DNA of 64,000 nt from Heligmosomoides polygyrus polygyrus (GCA_947396885.1 OX377204.1:45929139-45993138); one strand, 5' to 3'. Numbered from the stretch's first letter, positions 32,870-44,357 are shown. Notes: a model not told the origin generated them from the sequence alone. Numbers and translations are program-made.

Positions 32870-33035
32870 GGGCCGGATTCATCAACGACTTACAACAACT
32901 TGACAGACAAAATACAGCCGAAATCACCGATAGCGCGGCTTACAGCGCAATATGGGAAACAATTCGCAGCGTTATCAGAGATTTCGGCTAAATTTTCTCT
33001 GTTAAATTGCTGTAAGTCGTTAATGAATCCGGCTC
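32870..33035. mobile_element. GGGCCGGATTC MITE, 166 bp, with 3-bp CTG duplication
   Basis: It begins GGGCCGGATTCATCAACGAC and ends GTCGTTAATGAATCCGGCTC, flanked by CTG at 32,867-32,869 and 33,036-33,038. It is non-coding and a sister of 21,447-21,613. Confidence 0.85.
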
Positions 33036-33039
33036 CTGG

Positions 33040-33465
33040 AGACTACATCGCACATAAAGTGAGAGGGAGACGTCGTAGCGCCTACAATTTCTGAGCTTCT
33101 GCAAAATATCCATATTTGTGGTTTCCAAATCAATGCAGATCCTAATTTGCCATTTGTGCTGTATGCTATATCTGCAGTCTCTAGAAGGAAATCCAAAATT
33201 CGAACGGCATCCATTGAATGTTCGAATAATTGAGCGCTTTTGACAATTTTGGAATACTCAGCTCGCTTTGATATTGGAATTTCGAAGCGATTTGAGTATT
33301 TGAAATTTGTGAACATTTGAATTCGAATATATTCGAAAAATAGGATTGCTAACTTGAACTTGAACACATTGGAAAAACGCTTTTTTAAATAGTCGAGATC
33401 GACTATTCCAATTCTAACAAAATTTATCCTTACGCCTATTCGAATAGGGCATTTGAGCACATTCA
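33040..33465. other. AT-rich stretch dense in TTCGAATA motifs
   Basis: Repeated ATTCGAATA and TTGAACTTGAAC-type words, no reliable gene. The 209-codon minus frame here (33,020-33,649) runs into the transposon arm and is low-complexity. Confidence 0.35.
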
Positions 33466-35123
33466 AACGGTCCTTTTTGAATAAATTCTTTAGAACTTGA
33501 ATATTCCAAAAGACAACAATGCTGAGCTCAGCAGCGCGAGCTGTATCCACTGGTATACAAACTGCCGATACTCGAACTTTTTTCTCATCGATGATTTTGC
33601 CGATCCCTTTAATCGCAGCTGGTCCCTCGTCGTTTGCCTTCATTACCATGGGAACGATGACTGATTTCGCCTAGAATGTGAATGCAACGGTCATTTGGAG
33701 TGCTATTTACGAATTTGATGTTCTTTCTCGATATTTTACCCAATACGTGGTAGGTTCACACAAGTAATGATGGTCGATTCGGAAACACAGAGCTCGTACA
33801 AAGGGTTTTAAGGGCGCTGATAACGAATGAGATGTTTTCTTTTGATGATTCATTCAGTAATGTACGCGCAGAAGGTTCACAAAAGTAATATTAGCCGTTC
33901 GGACGGTCGCGGCTTTTTGGCCTATGGCATACCTCCGACGACAAGGCCGGCGACGAGGTGTTGGGCGGGGGCGAGAGTTGGGACGCGGTTGGTGACGCTT
34001 GCATGCGTGCGTGCCTGGTGCAAACGGTCGGGCGACAGCTGGCCGCCGTGCAAAGCGCAGCGACGACCGGTCGCTGGCGGTATGTCTCCTCTCCATCGAC
34101 ACGCAGTGCCGACGTGGCAGCGACAACCGGCAAGCGCGCGCTCTCTCCCCATTGTTTCTGACAGGCCCCAACACGAATAGTCGACTACTTGTCCGTAGGC
34201 AGTGCCGTCGCCGGACTCGTCGCTGGTTGTATGCCATAGGCCTTAGGGCGGTCGCCGTCAAGTTGTTGGCCGCAAACCGTCGAAAACAGCTGCGTGCTCA
34301 CAATTCCTCTAATTTGAGGTTTTTTTTGAGAAACCATTGGTGCCGTTCGATTTGTCTGTACGAGATCTGCACAAGCATTTATACAGCTTTATCAGTTCAC
34401 CACATTTTCGCAGTGGGCGGCCAAAACGAAACTCGTCGCTAAACGTACTTCGGAACAAAGTACGGACGAGTTTTCCTGGGCGCGGCGGGAATTTCAAATC
34501 GCACCCTCCTTCTCTGCCGCGGTCAGAGACGCAGGGGCAGGAGGCGCCCGCCGCTTCAGTCGCCGCTATACAACGGACGTCACTCAGCGTTTCTTAGCGC
34601 TGCTGTCTCATTCCATTGTCCGTGCGTCGCTCTCTTTCCACCACTCGTCCTCTGCTGCTGTTCTTCTCTAGTATTCTGCGGGACCTATAACTGAGGAGCA
34701 TGGTGAGTTTTTTCCTTACAAAAGTGTGGTTTTACCGAGTTGTCTCGCCGGCTTGTTTTTTTTTCACGGGCTTTTGTAAGACTCGTGAAACAATTGAAGT
34801 TGTGCATGACATCCGTATCCCTCTACACACTTCTTTTTATAGCGATGACCTATACACGAGTGAATTATAGTTCGATTGCTTTAGCTCTAAGAACCTAGCT
34901 CTCAGCCTGGATTACCTTTCAAGAGCCGTCTCTTTCTCTATTTTATTATGCTTTTTTTATTATGCTTTGACAGTACTATTTTTTGCCACGTCATACTTAT
35001 TGTCTAACCGCTGTTTAAATAAGACATAAATGCTATATAATCCTGTTTTGCATATATTACAACTGCGGCGGGGAACAGCTCAACCACATGCCGCGTGTAC
35101 CTATACTCGACAATGAGTGCAGC
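33466..35123. repeat. Left inverted arm
   Basis: Reverse complement of 41,149-42,712. The inner segment 33,830-34,860 is almost identical to its partner (isolated substitutions and a 6-bp gap near 33,975), while the outer segment 33,466-33,830 is only about 85-90% identical. It carries an extra 115 bp or so (34,862-34,975) absent from the right arm. Overlapping long frames on both strands result from GC-rich sequence. Confidence 0.85.
34500..34705 (+). promoter_or_regulatory. Putative promoter/leader with splice donor in the arm
   Basis: The arm segment ending GAGGAGCATG is followed by a GTGAGT donor (34,704). The same leader and donor recur in direct orientation at 36,211, 36,376 and 36,540 and, reversed, in the right arm. 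The last lies upstream of the acceptor TTGTTTTAG and ATG at 36,975. Inferred to be the transposase leader exon; no TATA box was identified here. Confidence 0.4.
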
Positions 35124-35854
35124 TCGAGATTGAAACTGTTCGATAGAGCTTTTCGAGCTGAAAAGAGTGGTACCACTGGATTGTCGAGAACTCACATATG
35201 GGCGAGTAAGGGCGGAGGAAACAGGTTCGGGAATCAAAGGGGGGTCGTAATGTGGCGCCGTCTGGAGGTGGGGTCGTACTCTCTCGGTTTTTAGCAGAGG
35301 AAGTTCCCGCGGTAGTCGACTGAACTCAGAAAAAATCGTGTCACACGAGGCTAACCTGCATTTTCGCACCGCTCTAATTTGTCCAAACATAAGTTACATC
35401 GCTGTGTTTCAGCGACGTAGATTATGATCCTGAATTTTCTACTACTTTGAAACTCCACAAGTTGCAGCCGGAAAGATTTAAACTTGGCAGAGTTTTGCGC
35501 TCAGAACATGCCCACAGGTGCAATTTGCGTGCCCACTCGATTTATATGTTCGATCCTATATGCATTATGCACGGCGCACTCCAAAGTCTCGCCAGGGCAG
35601 AGTACAGCAATTCCTGAGTAGCGCGCTGAAAATTTCTGTAAAACACCTCAAACGCTCACTCAACAAGCTGTCGCGCCCGCTCGATTGATAGGTTCGATCC
35701 TACATGTATTGTGTATGGCGTGCCTTCGCAGGATTCCTGGCATGACAGAGCAATGGTGAGGTACGCTATAATTGAGATACTCCGAAAACATGCAAGTTCT
35801 GGGAATTAAGCTGCTCCAATCGCAAAGAGCCTGCTCCAGTCATTCGTTTTGGAC
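35124..35854 (-). repeat. TA-foldback arm segment within the MULE-like element
   Basis: It matches 22,550-23,300 of the foldback at 20,565 (GTTCGATAGAGCTTTTCGAG, ATCGTGTCACAC, TTGATAGGTTCGATCCTA, AAGCTGCTCCAATCGCAAA). It separates the left arm from the second copy of the leader. Confidence 0.7.
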
Positions 35855-36205
35855 TCGTCGCTAAACGAGATCTACACAAACATTTATACAGCTTTATCAG
35901 GTCACCACATTTTTGCAGTGTACGGCCAAAACGAAACTCGTCGCTAAACATACTTCGGAATAAAGTACGGACGAGTTTTCCTGGGCGCGGCGGGAATTTC
36001 AAATCGCACTCTCCTTCTCTGCCGCGGTCAGAGACGCAGGGGCAGGAGGCGCCCGCCGCTTCAGTCGCTATACAACGGACGTCACTCAGCGTTTCTTAGC
36101 GCTGCTCATTGCTCATTGCTCATTGTCCGTGCGAGGCTCCCTTTACACCACTCGTCCTCTGCTGCTATTCTTCTCTAGTATTCTGCGGGACCTACAACTG
36201 AGGAG

Positions 36206-36540
36206 CATGGTGAGTTTTTTCCTTACAAATGTGTGGTTTTACCGAGTTGTCTCGCTGGCTTGCATTTTTTTTCACGGGCTTTTGTGAGACTCGTGAAACA
36301 ATTCAAGTTGTTCGTGACGTCGGTATCCCTCCACACATTTTCTCACAGCGATTTATCCACATTTTTAAGAGCACGGTGAGTTTTTTCTTTACAAAAGTGT
36401 GGTTTTACCGAGTTGTCTCGCTGGCTTCCATTTTTTCACTGGCTTTTGTGAGACTAGTGAAACAATTCAAGTTGTTTGTGACGTCGGTATCCCTCCACAC
36501 ATTTTCTCACAGCGATTTATCCACATTTTGAAGAGCATGG
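36206..36540 (+). repeat. Tandem duplication of the leader donor region, about 167 bp x 2
   Basis: The unit running from (C)ATGGTGAGTTTTTT through CACACATTTTCTCACAGCG and TTATCCACATTTT occurs twice in tandem, placing successive GTGAGT donors in front of the gene. Confidence 0.8.
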
Positions 36541-39122
36541 TGAGTTTTGATGGTCGTTGAGCAGCTTCTATTCCTGAGGGTTCCTAAACATGACGTTACC
36601 CATGGAGATGCGATATCTGTAAGGTTTCGCAAAATTAGGTTGTTTTCATGTGAGTTCATGAAATGCGTCAAACAGCATGAATGCTGCGCGACAACGGTGT
36701 CATGTCTCATTCCTTACCACATATTTTGCACCCAACTATCACAGAACATCCCTGCGGGACCTACTCTCTATCGTGTTGATATAGGCCGGTTAATTTCGCA
36801 ACACTTTCTTCCGGACGTCGAAAACAATTCCATCTCGTGACTAATTTTCTTGCCTGTCAAACACGCTTTCCTTTAGGATTGGAGCTCTTCTTGCGCCTCG
36901 CTTCTGTTACCCTTCTTTCTAACTTTTATAGCTATATGAAATGAATCCTTCGCAAAAGCGGGTTGTTTTAGATAATGGATCCGGCTCGTGTACCATGTCC
37001 TACGTGTCGCAAACTATTCGTGAACAAGCGTCTTCCATCTCATCTGCGCGAAGTCCACAATTTCTCTGCTGCGCAAGTTCAAAATCTTAGAGCGCAAGAG
37101 AAGAAGCAAGAATTAGAGAGTCAGGGGAAGAGATGGACACTTGTGATCAATGTGCGCAAGTGTTCGCGACAATAAATGGCTTGAATAAGCATAAGAAAGC
37201 GGTGTATGGTAACGTGGCAACCGAAGAGGAACCTGAAGGCTGTTTGGATGTTGAAGAGGACTCTTTGAAGCACACACAGTGCTGTCTTTGTGCCATCAAA
37301 TTCCGGACGCAGAAAATGTTAGCTGAACACTGTGGTAAAGAGCACCTCGAAGATGGTGCGCAAGGGAGACAACAGGACTACACCGTTCACGACGTGCATT
37401 TTGAAACGCTCGACTTGTACAAGGTGTGTCGGAATTTCTAAGGAGCATTGGTTCATCATGTAAATGTCATGTAAATGGTGCTTTAGGAATGGGAAAAAAT
37501 GATATGCGACACTCACTGCACATCGTTAGTTCGCAGATCCAGTCGAGATGGAAGACTCTATATGCGGTAGTTGTGTTGAAGGTTCACTTCTGTCATTATT
37601 TCTTTCTAATTTCCTATTCCAAGGTGCAACCGCAGCGGGGATAGATGCCTACTGAAGAACACAGGATAAGAAAAAGCAACAAAGCCAATCAGTACTGCTC
37701 TGCCTTCGTCAACGTTGTAGTAGAAAACGACGGTTCTGTGCACGCTGTTGGATGCTTTGGCCACATTGGTCATGGTCTGGATCCTGCGAAGTTGCGATGG
37801 ACCGATGAGCAGCTGGAATACTTGAAGCTCATGGTGGAAGGTAGATCCTGAGCTTACTTAAACCATTAAAGCTTTGGTCACGTGAGAGTAACAGTATTCC
37901 TTCATTCGCATGTTTCCAGAGTTCTCTGTGGACTACATTGTCAAGAAACTAAAGAGGGACTACCAGTCCAAGGATTCAAAGCTTTACTTCGTAACAAAGA
38001 AGGATCTTTGGAATGTGGCGTGGCGAAGTACAGTTTAATTCCTGGTATTCGCCATAGAAACGACTTAACCTCGTTGGCCATGAGACCTGAAGAAGGAAAT
38101 GCAGCCGACGGAATCGGTTTTCTCAATTTCCGCCTGAAGAGTCAGGAAAAGGATTCGCCTTAGGCTAGTTTGATTTATATTCTGCAAAAAACATCACCAA
38201 CATTCGTTCTTATAGTCATAATCACTCCACTGCAAGTACAGTGGCTTGAGCAATACAGTCGCAAGGGTATCTCAGTGGATGATACTCACAATTTGACAAG
38301 GTATTCGTTTAAACTGGCTACACTCATGGTAGTAGACCAGTATAATCGTGGCCTTCCTGCAGGTACAGTGAAATTTAAGCGCCTCCGTTATGAGTGAAGG
38401 AATTCGTGTTTAGCGTTTCTCTTATCTGGCGCGAGGTGACATGGAAAGAAGCAAAGTTACTTTTTGATGAAATCAAAAAAGTGGTTCCCAACTTCGAGCC
38501 GGAATCACTTACATCCGATGAAGCGCTAGCGTTCTACAATGGATATAAAGCTTCATTTCCTTCTAGTGCTACAGAGCTCTTCTTCTGTAGGTTTCACTAC
38601 AGTCATGGAAGCGTAAGGCAAGAGAATGCGTTAAGGTAAAGATGCTTGTAATTTAATATTATTCGATGGGCTTACCTCTGGTTTCCACAGCCTGAACTGC
38701 AAACAGCTGTAATCCAAGCTCTGAGGAATCTGATTCGAATAGGCGATGAAGCGGCATTCTATCGAAGGCTCGGTGAGGCGCTGACGTACTTGCAAAATAA
38801 GGGCTGTTTCCATCTACTTCAGTACCTTCAGAAGGAATACTTAGGTATGAGAACTTATCGGGTTGCTCGGGCTCAAGCACGTCGCGCAGTACACTATCCA
38901 AGTTTAGAGCAGCACAAAATCAACAGGTGGGCAGCCTTCAACCGCAAAGGTGCAGTAATGAGCATATCAATGTTGGGCGAGAGTTGGCACCTTCGAATTA
39001 AGCAGGAGATATTGAAAAGGAAGGCGAATGCAAGGACAGACTACGTTGTGGAGATGCTCATAAAGGCTGTCTGCGAACTAGCCTCTGAGCTTGAAATAGT
39101 GGTAAACTTCTACCTTAAATAG

Positions 39123-40300
39123 TTATAGAACTATCTACTAACGAACTAGTGCGTCAATTTGGGACCCACGGCGCGACGCGGCCAGTTGCGCCGCGCCCGA
39201 ATTTGACGCGCTGCTGCGCGATTGTAGTTAGAAAAGCGAGCGTCAGCGACGCGCGGCGACCAACTTCTACGTACTACGATCCGTGCTCCATGACGGATGA
39301 CGGACAAGACGATCCATGGGTCACTGGAGAACTAAAACAGAAAGGATTCGTCTGGCCGGAATGCATCTGGCTAATGCTAGTGGTGGGATTCCCGTGGGGA
39401 GCGATGAATCCTCTCTTAAAGCTGTGGTCGAAGTCGTCTACTCAACCTACGTGTGGTATTGAGTCGAGTCCCCAGCAATGCAAATGGGATTAAACGACTC
39501 TTTATTTTGCAGCATGTGCGGGTTCAAAAGTAAAATTGCTGGAAGGTATTCATTGTCGAGAATCGCTCAGAATTCTCTCTCATATTGCCATTCCGGGGTC
39601 ATTGTTCACTGAATATATCTTTAGCGTAGTAGGTAAAAGTTCGTGAATGTCTACAGATCTCCATTGCCTTCCTAGGTTACGAGAGATACGGTTGACTAAC
39701 GTAATGGTCACCGAAAACGGATGTTAGATTCGTGACCAGCACCCTAAATAACCCCCCCCCCGCAAAAAGTTTGGTCAAAAAACCTTTTCGACCTCTTATC
39801 GACCTCTGGAGTCCTGAAAGTACCATAGTACCATAATAGTGCCATAATTTTGCTACACCTTCTTTATTTTGTTAGTTGAGGAGTCAAAACAAAGAGGACA
39901 TAGCAAAATGATTAATCTCGGTGGTGAATCTCCCACTCCACATCGAGTCTGCCGCAGCTGATCGCGCAGCGCCGCGTCCTCCCCTCCAGCGGCGCGATTC
40001 GCTGAATACCGCAACCCTTAAATTCCGCCAAATGTGGTGTTTTAAGTCGGCGGAGTATGAATGCGATGCGGTGCCGAAAAATCGATAGCTATGTCAACCA
40101 TCACGCCGCGCCGCGCAGCGGCGCGAGTATAAAAGGCGCCTAAGGAAAGGCCACAAAACATCTGCAAAGTGGGAAACTTTGCATGGAACGTCGAGGCAGT
40201 CGCGCTAAGCAAAGTCTACCGCGTCGAGTTTGAAGAGACATGTAATTGTTCATCTGAAGTGGGTCACAATTATTTATAACAGAAATTCGAAACTACCTCG
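39123..40300 (+). other. Non-coding internal stretch of the MULE-like element
   Basis: It separates the core exons from the SWIM exon. It contains CG-rich palindromic words (GCGCCGCG, GGCGCG) at 39,165-39,270 and 39,950-40,130, a reversed GTGCTGATCACGAATC motif near 39,724 with a C run, and the TATA-like box described separately. Confidence 0.5.
40128..40136 (+). promoter_or_regulatory. TATA-box-like element
   Basis: TATAAAAGG sits directly after a CG-rich palindromic tract (GCGCCGCGCCGCGCAGCGGC) and about 190 bp before the acceptor of the SWIM exon. It could start an internal transcript encoding only the SWIM/PHD part, or come from captured DNA. Sequence evidence only. Confidence 0.35.
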
Positions 40301-41148
40301 TTAACATACCCTTTTAGGGCAATACGCACTGTATACGGTGCGACGTCTGCCCATACAGAACGTCTTGTACATGCAGCAGCGGAGCGCTTGCTGGTGTAGC
40401 GTGTGTTCACTGCCACGCAGTGAAAACCTATGGTATGTGTATAAGATTTTTAATGATGGGCACGTCACCCTTTCTGTGCTTAGGTTGGACTTCCGAAGAC
40501 CAACGCACGATCACCCCTTCCGACACGAATGCGCTCGATCTTGCCTGTGAAAGGGCTAGGCAGCAGGATGATAACATGCAGAATGTTAGTGCTCAAGACT
40601 TGGCTGTGGATGACGTACGTGGCCAATTACACGCTCTTCGCGATGACGTTGCTAAGGTATCACAGCTTGTATGTTACTAACTTTTGTCCGTTAATAACTT
40701 TAGAAGCATACAGGCCTACATAAAGGTTCACGCAAAAGTGAATGCACTTGTGAAGCAAGGCGACGAACGAACAGTTGAGAAGCTTAAAGAAATTCTACAA
40801 CACATGATGCTCGCCGCCGAAGTTGACACCGGGCTCGATCCAGAGCGCCTACTTGCAAGGCCCGAAGTGTCTCTTCACGGCGGAGCACCTAAGCTACAAA
40901 AGGTCGAGATCTACACGGTAAGTCTTCTTTTTTAAAATACAGCTGCACGAATTGCTTTTGTTTGAATTGTTTTTGATTACAGAGAGCAAACCTTCGCAAG
41001 CAGCAAAGGAGGTCTCGCTCAGCTGACGAAACTGCTACCATTGACCAAGAAGACGTGTGCTTCTGCGCGCTGTGTTTTCAGGAGCATCCCACTCGTTCAG
41101 CAGATATGGACCCAGAAGAACCCGACGCGAGAGAAACTCAGTGGATGC

Positions 41149-42779
41149 GCTGCACTCATTGTCGAGTATGGGTACACGCGGCATGTGGTTGAGCTGTTCC
41201 CCGCCGCAGTTGTAATATATGCAAAACAGGATTATATAGCATTTATGTCTTATATAAACAGCGGTTAGACAATAAGTATGACCTGGCAAAAAATAGCACT
41301 GTGTATAGGTCATCGCTATAAAAAGAAGTGTGTAGAGGGATACGGATGTCATGCACAACTTCAATTGTTTCACGAGTCTCACAAAAGCCCGTGAAAAAAA
41401 ACAAGGCGGCGAGACAACTCGGTAAAACCACACTTTTGTAAGGAAAAAACTCACCATGCTCCTCAGTTATAGGTCCCGCAGAATACTAGAGAAGAACAGC
41501 AGCAGAGGACGAGTGGTGGAAAGAGAGCGACGCACGGACAATGGAATGAGACAGCAGCGCTAAGAAACGCTGAGTGACGTCCGTTGTATAGCGGCGACTG
41601 AAGCGGCGGGCGCCTCCTGCCCCTGCGTCTCTGACCGCGGCAGAGAAGGAGGGTGCGATTTGAAATTCCCGCCGCGCCCAGGAAAACTCGTCCGTACTTT
41701 GTTCCGAAGTACGTTTAGCGACGAGTTTCGTTTTGGCCGCCCACTGCGAAAATGTGGTGAACTGATAAAGCTGTATAAATGCTTGTGCAGATCTCGTACA
41801 GACAAATCGAACGGCACCAATGGTTTCTCAAAAAAAACCTCAAATTAGAGGAATTGTGAGCACGCAGCTGTTTTCGACGGTTTGCGGCCAACAACTTGAC
41901 GGCGACCGCCCTAAGGCCTATGGCATACAACCAGCGACGAGTCCGGCGACGGCACTGCCTACGGACAAGTAGTCGACTATTCGTGTTGGGGCCTGTCAGA
42001 AACAATGGGGAGAGAGCGCGCGCTTGCCGGTTGTCGCTGCCACGTCGGCACTGCGTGTCGATGGAGAGGAGACATACCGCCAGCGACCGGTCGTCGCTGC
42101 GCTTTGCACGGCGGCCAGCTGTCGCCCGACCGTTTGCACCAGGCACGCACGCATGCAAGCGTCACCAACCGCGTCCCAGCGCCAACTCTCGCCCCCGCCC
42201 AACACCTCGTCGCCGGCCTTGTCGTCGGAGGTATGCCATAGGCCAAAAAGCCGCGACCGTCCGAACGGCTAATATTACTTTTGTGAACCTTCTGCGCGTA
42301 CATTATTGAATGAATCATCAAAAGAAAACATCTCATTCGTTATCAGCGTCCTTAAAACCCTTTGTACGCGGATTTTGTGTGAGCTCTGCGTTTCCGAACC
42401 GACCGCCATTACTTGTGTGAACCTAGCACGTATTGTGTAAAATATCGAAAAAGATCTTCAAATTCGTAACTAGCACTCCAAAAGACCATTGCATTCAGAT
42501 TTTAGGCGAAATCGGTCATTCGCGTAGAAATGAAGGCAAACGACGAGGGACCAGCTGCGATTAAAGGGATCGGCAAAATATCGATGAGAAAAAAGTTCAT
42601 CGAGTATCGGCAATTTGTATACCATTGGATGCAGCTCGAGCTGCTGAGCTCAGCTACGCTGTTTTTTCCAGAAATAATCATCATTTCTAAAGAGATCATT
42701 CGAAAAGACCGTTCCAAAGCGGCCTATGTCGACCTGTGCGGTCTTTCCGGTCAACGACCAAAAGGCATGTCCGGTACTG
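41149..42779. repeat. Right inverted arm, complete terminus
   Basis: Partner of 33,466-35,123. It overlaps the last codons of the transposase (MRCTHCRVWVHAACG) and ends with GTCCGGTACTG. The matching TGA stop is also present in the left arm copy, so it predates the arm duplication or conversion. Confidence 0.85.
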
Positions 42780-43785
42780 TGTACTCGTGGTTAGTAGTGA
42801 GGAAATTGCTTATGAGCCAATATATCACTGCTGTTTAGAGATCAGTACCAACTGCAATCGAGTCAAGCTGGCGAACACTCTGGCTCTCACATCTATGTCA
42901 ATGATGTAACGAAATTCGTTCTCACGTGGTTGACAAAGTAGGCGTAGTTGTCCGTAGTGAGGACCTTGAATGCGACAGGGGTCTCTCCATGATTCACTAG
43001 CGTGACCTGATGATTCTGTGGTGGGCGACCCAGCTGTAAAGAGATCCTTGACTTGTCTCAGATTTCTCAGATTAGGCAAAAATATCACCACAGAAGACAC
43101 AACTATTAGTAAGCCTGCTGATCTATACTAGTTGGGGTGCACCACTAAAAGAACTAGACGAATACAAATAGTGCGCACTCTTCCGAATCACTACTCGAGA
43201 GAGGCCACCCAATTGCAGTTAACGGCTTTCTTGTAGGCTAGCTCAATGTGCCATCCACATGAAATAAGCGCAGTACGGGTTGGAGGAGTAACGTTATTAC
43301 AAGCTGTTAAGCTATAAAGAAATGCAAATCTGTGTCCACAGATGACGCACTCCAACAAGAACGGCGATGCTGAGGAGCGGTTGTGAAAAGAAGGATTGAG
43401 AAACTGAATTGGAACGCTGACGCGCCTGACAGAAACGTCCAGGAAGCCGTCAATTTTAGGACACTTGTCTGCTTACATTTTATACATCCACAGGGAGCGG
43501 TATGCATCGGTGAAGACGGTTGGAGGATGTGCGCTATTTTATTGACGAAGTTCGCCTTCATAACAGTAATCCCGCTTAGGATAGGAGCGCTTCCCCTGCT
43601 ACTGCTAATTAATTGTTACCTTACCTACACGGCATCTTCTCTCCACACACTACTATTTCAAATCCTTATTGTACCTCATTCTAAACACAATGTAAATGCT
43701 ATCAAAACAATCTTAAATGTTCCGATATAGGGGTGAGGATTGATGGGTTCCACGAGATGTGGATGTGGTTACGATCGATCAAACC
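42780..43785. other. Region without a supported gene
   Basis: Open frames at 42,825-43,100 (minus) and 43,383-43,730 (plus, hydrophobic C-terminus) have no recognisable domains. Confidence 0.3.
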
Positions 43786-43952
43786 GCAGCGGTGGTGTAA
43801 TGGTGTAGTGGCGCTAGATTAGGAGGTGGTGCTGGTTCGAGTACCGCGTGGCGCTGGAGTTTTGATCGCAACAATACTTACATCGTGATAACAGCTTACA
43901 ACCTCGAACCAGCTACTTGAGGCTTGAAGAAACTTTACTGAATCGTTCTTAA
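43786..43952 (+). repeat. tRNA-derived SINE
   Basis: The head has an A-box TGGTGTAATGG and a degenerate B-box GGTTCGAGTACC, followed by GTTTTGATCGCAAC and a body through CAGCTACTTGAGGCTTGAAG. It is related to 3,108-3,177. Confidence 0.6.
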
Positions 43953-44289
43953 GGGTGCCCTTAGAGAGAGGGATGGTGTGTCTTGTGATTCCCCACCAGC
44001 CAGTATTGCGCCATAAAACAGTTTAGTTTAAAATAGTTCGAATTTTGTCAAACAGACAGTGAGGATCCCCTACTAGGATAAATCCCAGCTAATTTAACTG
44101 GTCTACTTTCTCTTCAGAAGCAGTCATCCATTATAATTCAAAATTCCTAGAAGTAAGGCGGGCACAATGCGTGTTAGGAGGGGGGGGGGTACTCTCTTGT
44201 GGCTAAATTCCTTTAGACACAAAGTCCACTTTGGGGAAACGTCCGTCCCTCATTTGTCACACACACGTGCGTGTAATAACGTGGTGCCA
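43953..44289. other. Region without a gene
   Basis: Includes a G run near 44,178. No open frame is supported. Confidence 0.3.
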
Positions 44290-44357
44290 CTGGAAACTCC
44301 ACGTGGTGCCACTGGAAACTGCTCGCTCTGCGAGCTAAGCTAATCACGGACATTCGA

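Larger units (their letters stand above)
36975..41192 (+). pseudogene. MULE-like transposase, multi-exon, with several frameshifts
   Basis: In order: three C2H2-type fingers (CPTC...HLREVH at 36,997, CDQC... with its last His replaced by Tyr, and CCLC...HCGKEH), exons 37,487-37,566, 37,624-37,840 (CSAFVNVVVENDGSVHAVG), 37,920 onward (DYIVKKLKRDY), and the core: WLEQYSRKG, DDTHNLTRYSFKLATLMVVD, GLPA, then SDEALAFYNGYKASFP and CRFH, characteristic of MULE transposases. Exons continue at 38,414-38,635, 38,691-38,844 and beyond. 40,318-40,432 encodes a SWIM finger (CTC...CVHCHA). 40,484-40,656, 40,714-40,917 and 40,983-41,192 follow with perfect donors, acceptors and phase, ending in a PHD-like finger (CFCALC ... 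CTHCRVWVHAAC). I count at least four frameshifts between 37,100 and 38,600, while the 3' exons are clean. A TGA ends the frame just before the final Cys pair (CNIC). Confidence 0.7.
33466..42779 (+). mobile_element. MULE-like transposon, about 9.3 kb, with long inverted arms
   Basis: A transposase gene (36,975-41,192) lies between inverted arms 33,466-35,123 and 41,149-42,779. The right end finishes GTCCGGTACTG, the same terminus as the TA-flanked foldback at 59,916-63,271, and the arms share internal blocks with that foldback (GTCGAAAAC, CTCACAATTCCTCTAAT, CATTTTCGCAGTGGG). The last 67 bp present on the right are missing on the left, so the left terminus is lost. Between the left arm and the gene there is an extra foldback-derived segment (35,124-35,854) and a second, direct copy of the promoter/leader part of the arm (35,855-36,350). 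Confidence 0.7.

Noticed and set aside
33020..33649. 209-codon minus frame
   Set aside because: It spans a MITE end, an AT-rich TTCGAATA stretch and the transposon arm, and has low-complexity composition.
33854..34261. Arginine-rich 135-137 residue protein conserved in both arms
   Set aside because: Conservation follows from the inverted arms being nearly identical DNA; three overlapping frames on both strands are open because the DNA is GC-rich, and there are no gene signals.
35004..35390. 128-codon minus frame as a separate gene
   Set aside because: It joins foldback-derived sequence to a remnant of the transposase 3' end in the left arm.
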